Below are positions 62,401 to 64,000 of a stretch of 64,000 bases of DNA, piece by piece. The DNA lies in contig OZ234494.1 in NCBI GenBank assembly GCA_965153455.1, positions 682,001 to 746,000 of the forward strand. The letters run 5' to 3'. Source of the DNA: Sphagnum compactum (Eukaryota > Bryophyta > Sphagnopsida > Sphagnales). Each line of letters opens with the position of its first letter. Positions within the stretch are counted from its first letter, which is position 1. The notes beneath the pieces were generated by a model, which saw only the letters and a list, made by a program, of their open reading frames with translations, was not told where the DNA came from and ran no database searches. The position numbers and the translations under genes were made by a program.

Positions 62401-64000
62401 TTGCAATGCAGCCAAGGATGGAAGATTAACACAAAACGAGCTTGCACTACATTGCCATATTGTTGTCTGTATGGACTGCTTCCTATCATATCCTTTGCTT
62501 TCTGTTGGTTCCTACTCCTTTTTTGTTATCTCTGTTATGTGATGAAGCTATCTTTTCTTTTCTCTGTGGCTAGACAGTGCAAAACCAGTCATCTGTGGGG
62601 TTAATGATTTCAGTACATGGTGGACATCCATTTGTCTACTGTTGAGTTTGTTGGGTGTCTCTGAGATTTGACCCATTGGTCATCTTTTTTATGTTAGTTA
62701 GTCACATTGGCCACAATCAATCTGAGCTCTAAACTGTATGAGAGTGCTTATTTTGTTATCCAATTAAAAAGTCACAAAGTAGACCAAACTCAGTATGCTC
62801 ATCCATTGTAAACTGGCTAATGCAGACCCTAATCATAATCTGTATCCTCATGAGTCAGCCCTTGAACAGAGGCACTTATGTAGCTGAAAGTTTGACAAAT
62901 GGTTTTGTGACGGACTGTTGTATTGACTGAGTCTGGATTTCTCCCAACTGGTCAGTGAAACTTCAGGTTCTTGTCAGGGCAACTTGAGTCGTAGTATAGT
63001 GTCCACATAAACTTGTGGCATACTCTCATTGTTACAGTAATGGGCTGGAGAATGAATCGTTGGTCCTATTCTTGTTGCTGGGGTAGCTCTGATGAAGCCT
63101 GCAATCAACTCCATGGAAAATTTCCATTCGGTTTTCCAAGGAGAGGAGGCAGCAGGAGTCCTTCCAAGATTGATAGAGCTTTTGGGTCTCATCCTCCGCT
63201 GGGATCCAGACCCATCTGAACTCATTGTTCCACTGAGGGCCTGGATTCAGGTGAGTTTCTCATTTGTAAGTAGGTAGGGATTATGTTGTCCATTCAACCT
63301 TGCAAGCCAAAACTGATGGTGATGGGGATTTCACATTCAACTAATGCTATCTCTGTTCTGCTACTGATTATTTTCTGCTTTGGATTCAGTTTTGTCACTG
63401 CAAGAAGCATATGAATATGAACTCAGAAGTTTCTATCATTATCACTCATTCAGATTCTTGGTTTTATTTGGGGATTTGTTGAGTAAGCCAGAATGGCTGT
63501 GAAAGCCGGTTAAACAATCAAGTACTTGGAGAAACTGATGGAGATGGGATGAGAGAGATGAGTGCACAGTCACTCATCCAGGGAGTGCAAATGATTCGCA
63601 CTGACCTAATTGAGTATAGGACAACATTCAAGGGTTCTTTTCCAAATAACTTTGATCTTCATCAAGTCGCAGCTTCAATGTACTATCAGCTGGTAAGCCA
63701 CCGAGAAACTGAAAATTCTTGTCATCTTACATATGATGGTCACAGAATAACATTGGTGTGAATATGTAGGCCACACAGACGTAAATGCTACTCATAAGTA
63801 TTACTGGAAAAATTGGAGAGGGTGTCCCTAGCAGTAGTCTTCATAATTCTAGACCAGAATTTTGTCAGAAAATCTCAACAACAAAATCAATGCAACAGTG
63901 TTTGTGTGTGCTAAGTATCAAATGATGGTTGTTTCTACAGATCTCTCATTATCTTGTCACATTTGTTGGAAATGCTTCAGTCAATATTTCTACAAAAGAA
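59428..64000 (+). CDS. C2-domain protein of unknown function, 5' part (continues past window)
   Basis: Inferred exons: 59428-59971, 60107-60548, 60846-60924, 61400-61596, 61812-61912, 62235-62468, 63087-63250, 63570-63692, 63941 to the end. All junctions are GT/AG and every phase matches, giving about 648 codons. Residues 1-235 are a Ser-rich acidic start and a helical region (RAFTLHDTVYSKAESRALK). About 236-405 look like a C2 domain: GGVQVEILSGEDLKPTN, NPVFLSEVVVC, DQILIEVWEKVE, SDTFLGQVKLSFSRIE. The rest is mostly helical (PQWRQIVYGFGAHYWIREE, LPRLIELLGLILRWDPDP). A C2 domain followed by helices recalls Munc13/BAIAP3-like exocytosis proteins, but I do not see a decisive motif, so this is speculation. 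Intron 1 (135 bp) is free of stops and could be read through; splicing joins a continuous helix, so I prefer it. No damage is seen. Confidence 0.7.

Overview
This is nuclear DNA from a land plant. Coding exons are broken by short GT-AG introns. The genes present are a plant-type LRR receptor-like kinase, a plant-type WNK kinase relic, histone H2B and a C2-domain protein. Most of the window is AT-rich, gene-poor and filled with decayed transposons. I cannot name the species. The single intron in H2B argues mildly against a typical flowering plant, where H2B genes are usually intronless, but that is only an inference. No rRNA, intact tRNA, CRISPR, organellar or bacterial segment was recognised.

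Layout. (1) 468-3728 (+): the 3' part of an LRR receptor-like kinase gene, eight exons with clean splice sites and phases; its 5' end is outside the window. (2) 3.7-19.7 kb: no gene; a non-autonomous CACTA-type DNA transposon at 8002-10237 with a TAA target duplication, and a less certain relative at 11896-14859. (3) 19.7-22.4 kb (+): a dead Helitron with Rep (HUH) and Pif1-like helicase remnants. (4) 25.8-30.8 kb (+): a dead Ty1/copia retrotransposon without a visible 3' LTR. (5) 30.9-34.7 kb (+): an intron-containing WNK kinase pseudogene. (6) 35176-35706 (-): a complete histone H2B gene with one intron, a TATA box and a histone octamer. (7) 37.4-42.1 kb (-): a second dead Helitron, split by a CACTA element (38531-40322, AAT duplication) inside the helicase P-loop. 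(8) 42.9-48.2 kb: tandem duplications and another CACTA-type element (47012-48219). (9) 48.2-58.5 kb: no gene; several tandem repeats, including telomere-like motifs. (10) 59428 to the window end (+): nine exons of a C2-domain protein gene that continues to the right.

The three apparently functional genes (receptor kinase, H2B, C2 protein) are unrelated in role. The most interesting structure is the CACTA-type family. Its copies have almost no coding capacity, 41-bp subterminal repeats (copy 1), large T-rich/A-rich self-complementary cores (copies 1 and 2), and a tRNA-like A-box/B-box module at similar distances from one end. One copy's insertion into a Helitron P-loop dates the two events relative to each other and fixes the element's ends to the base.
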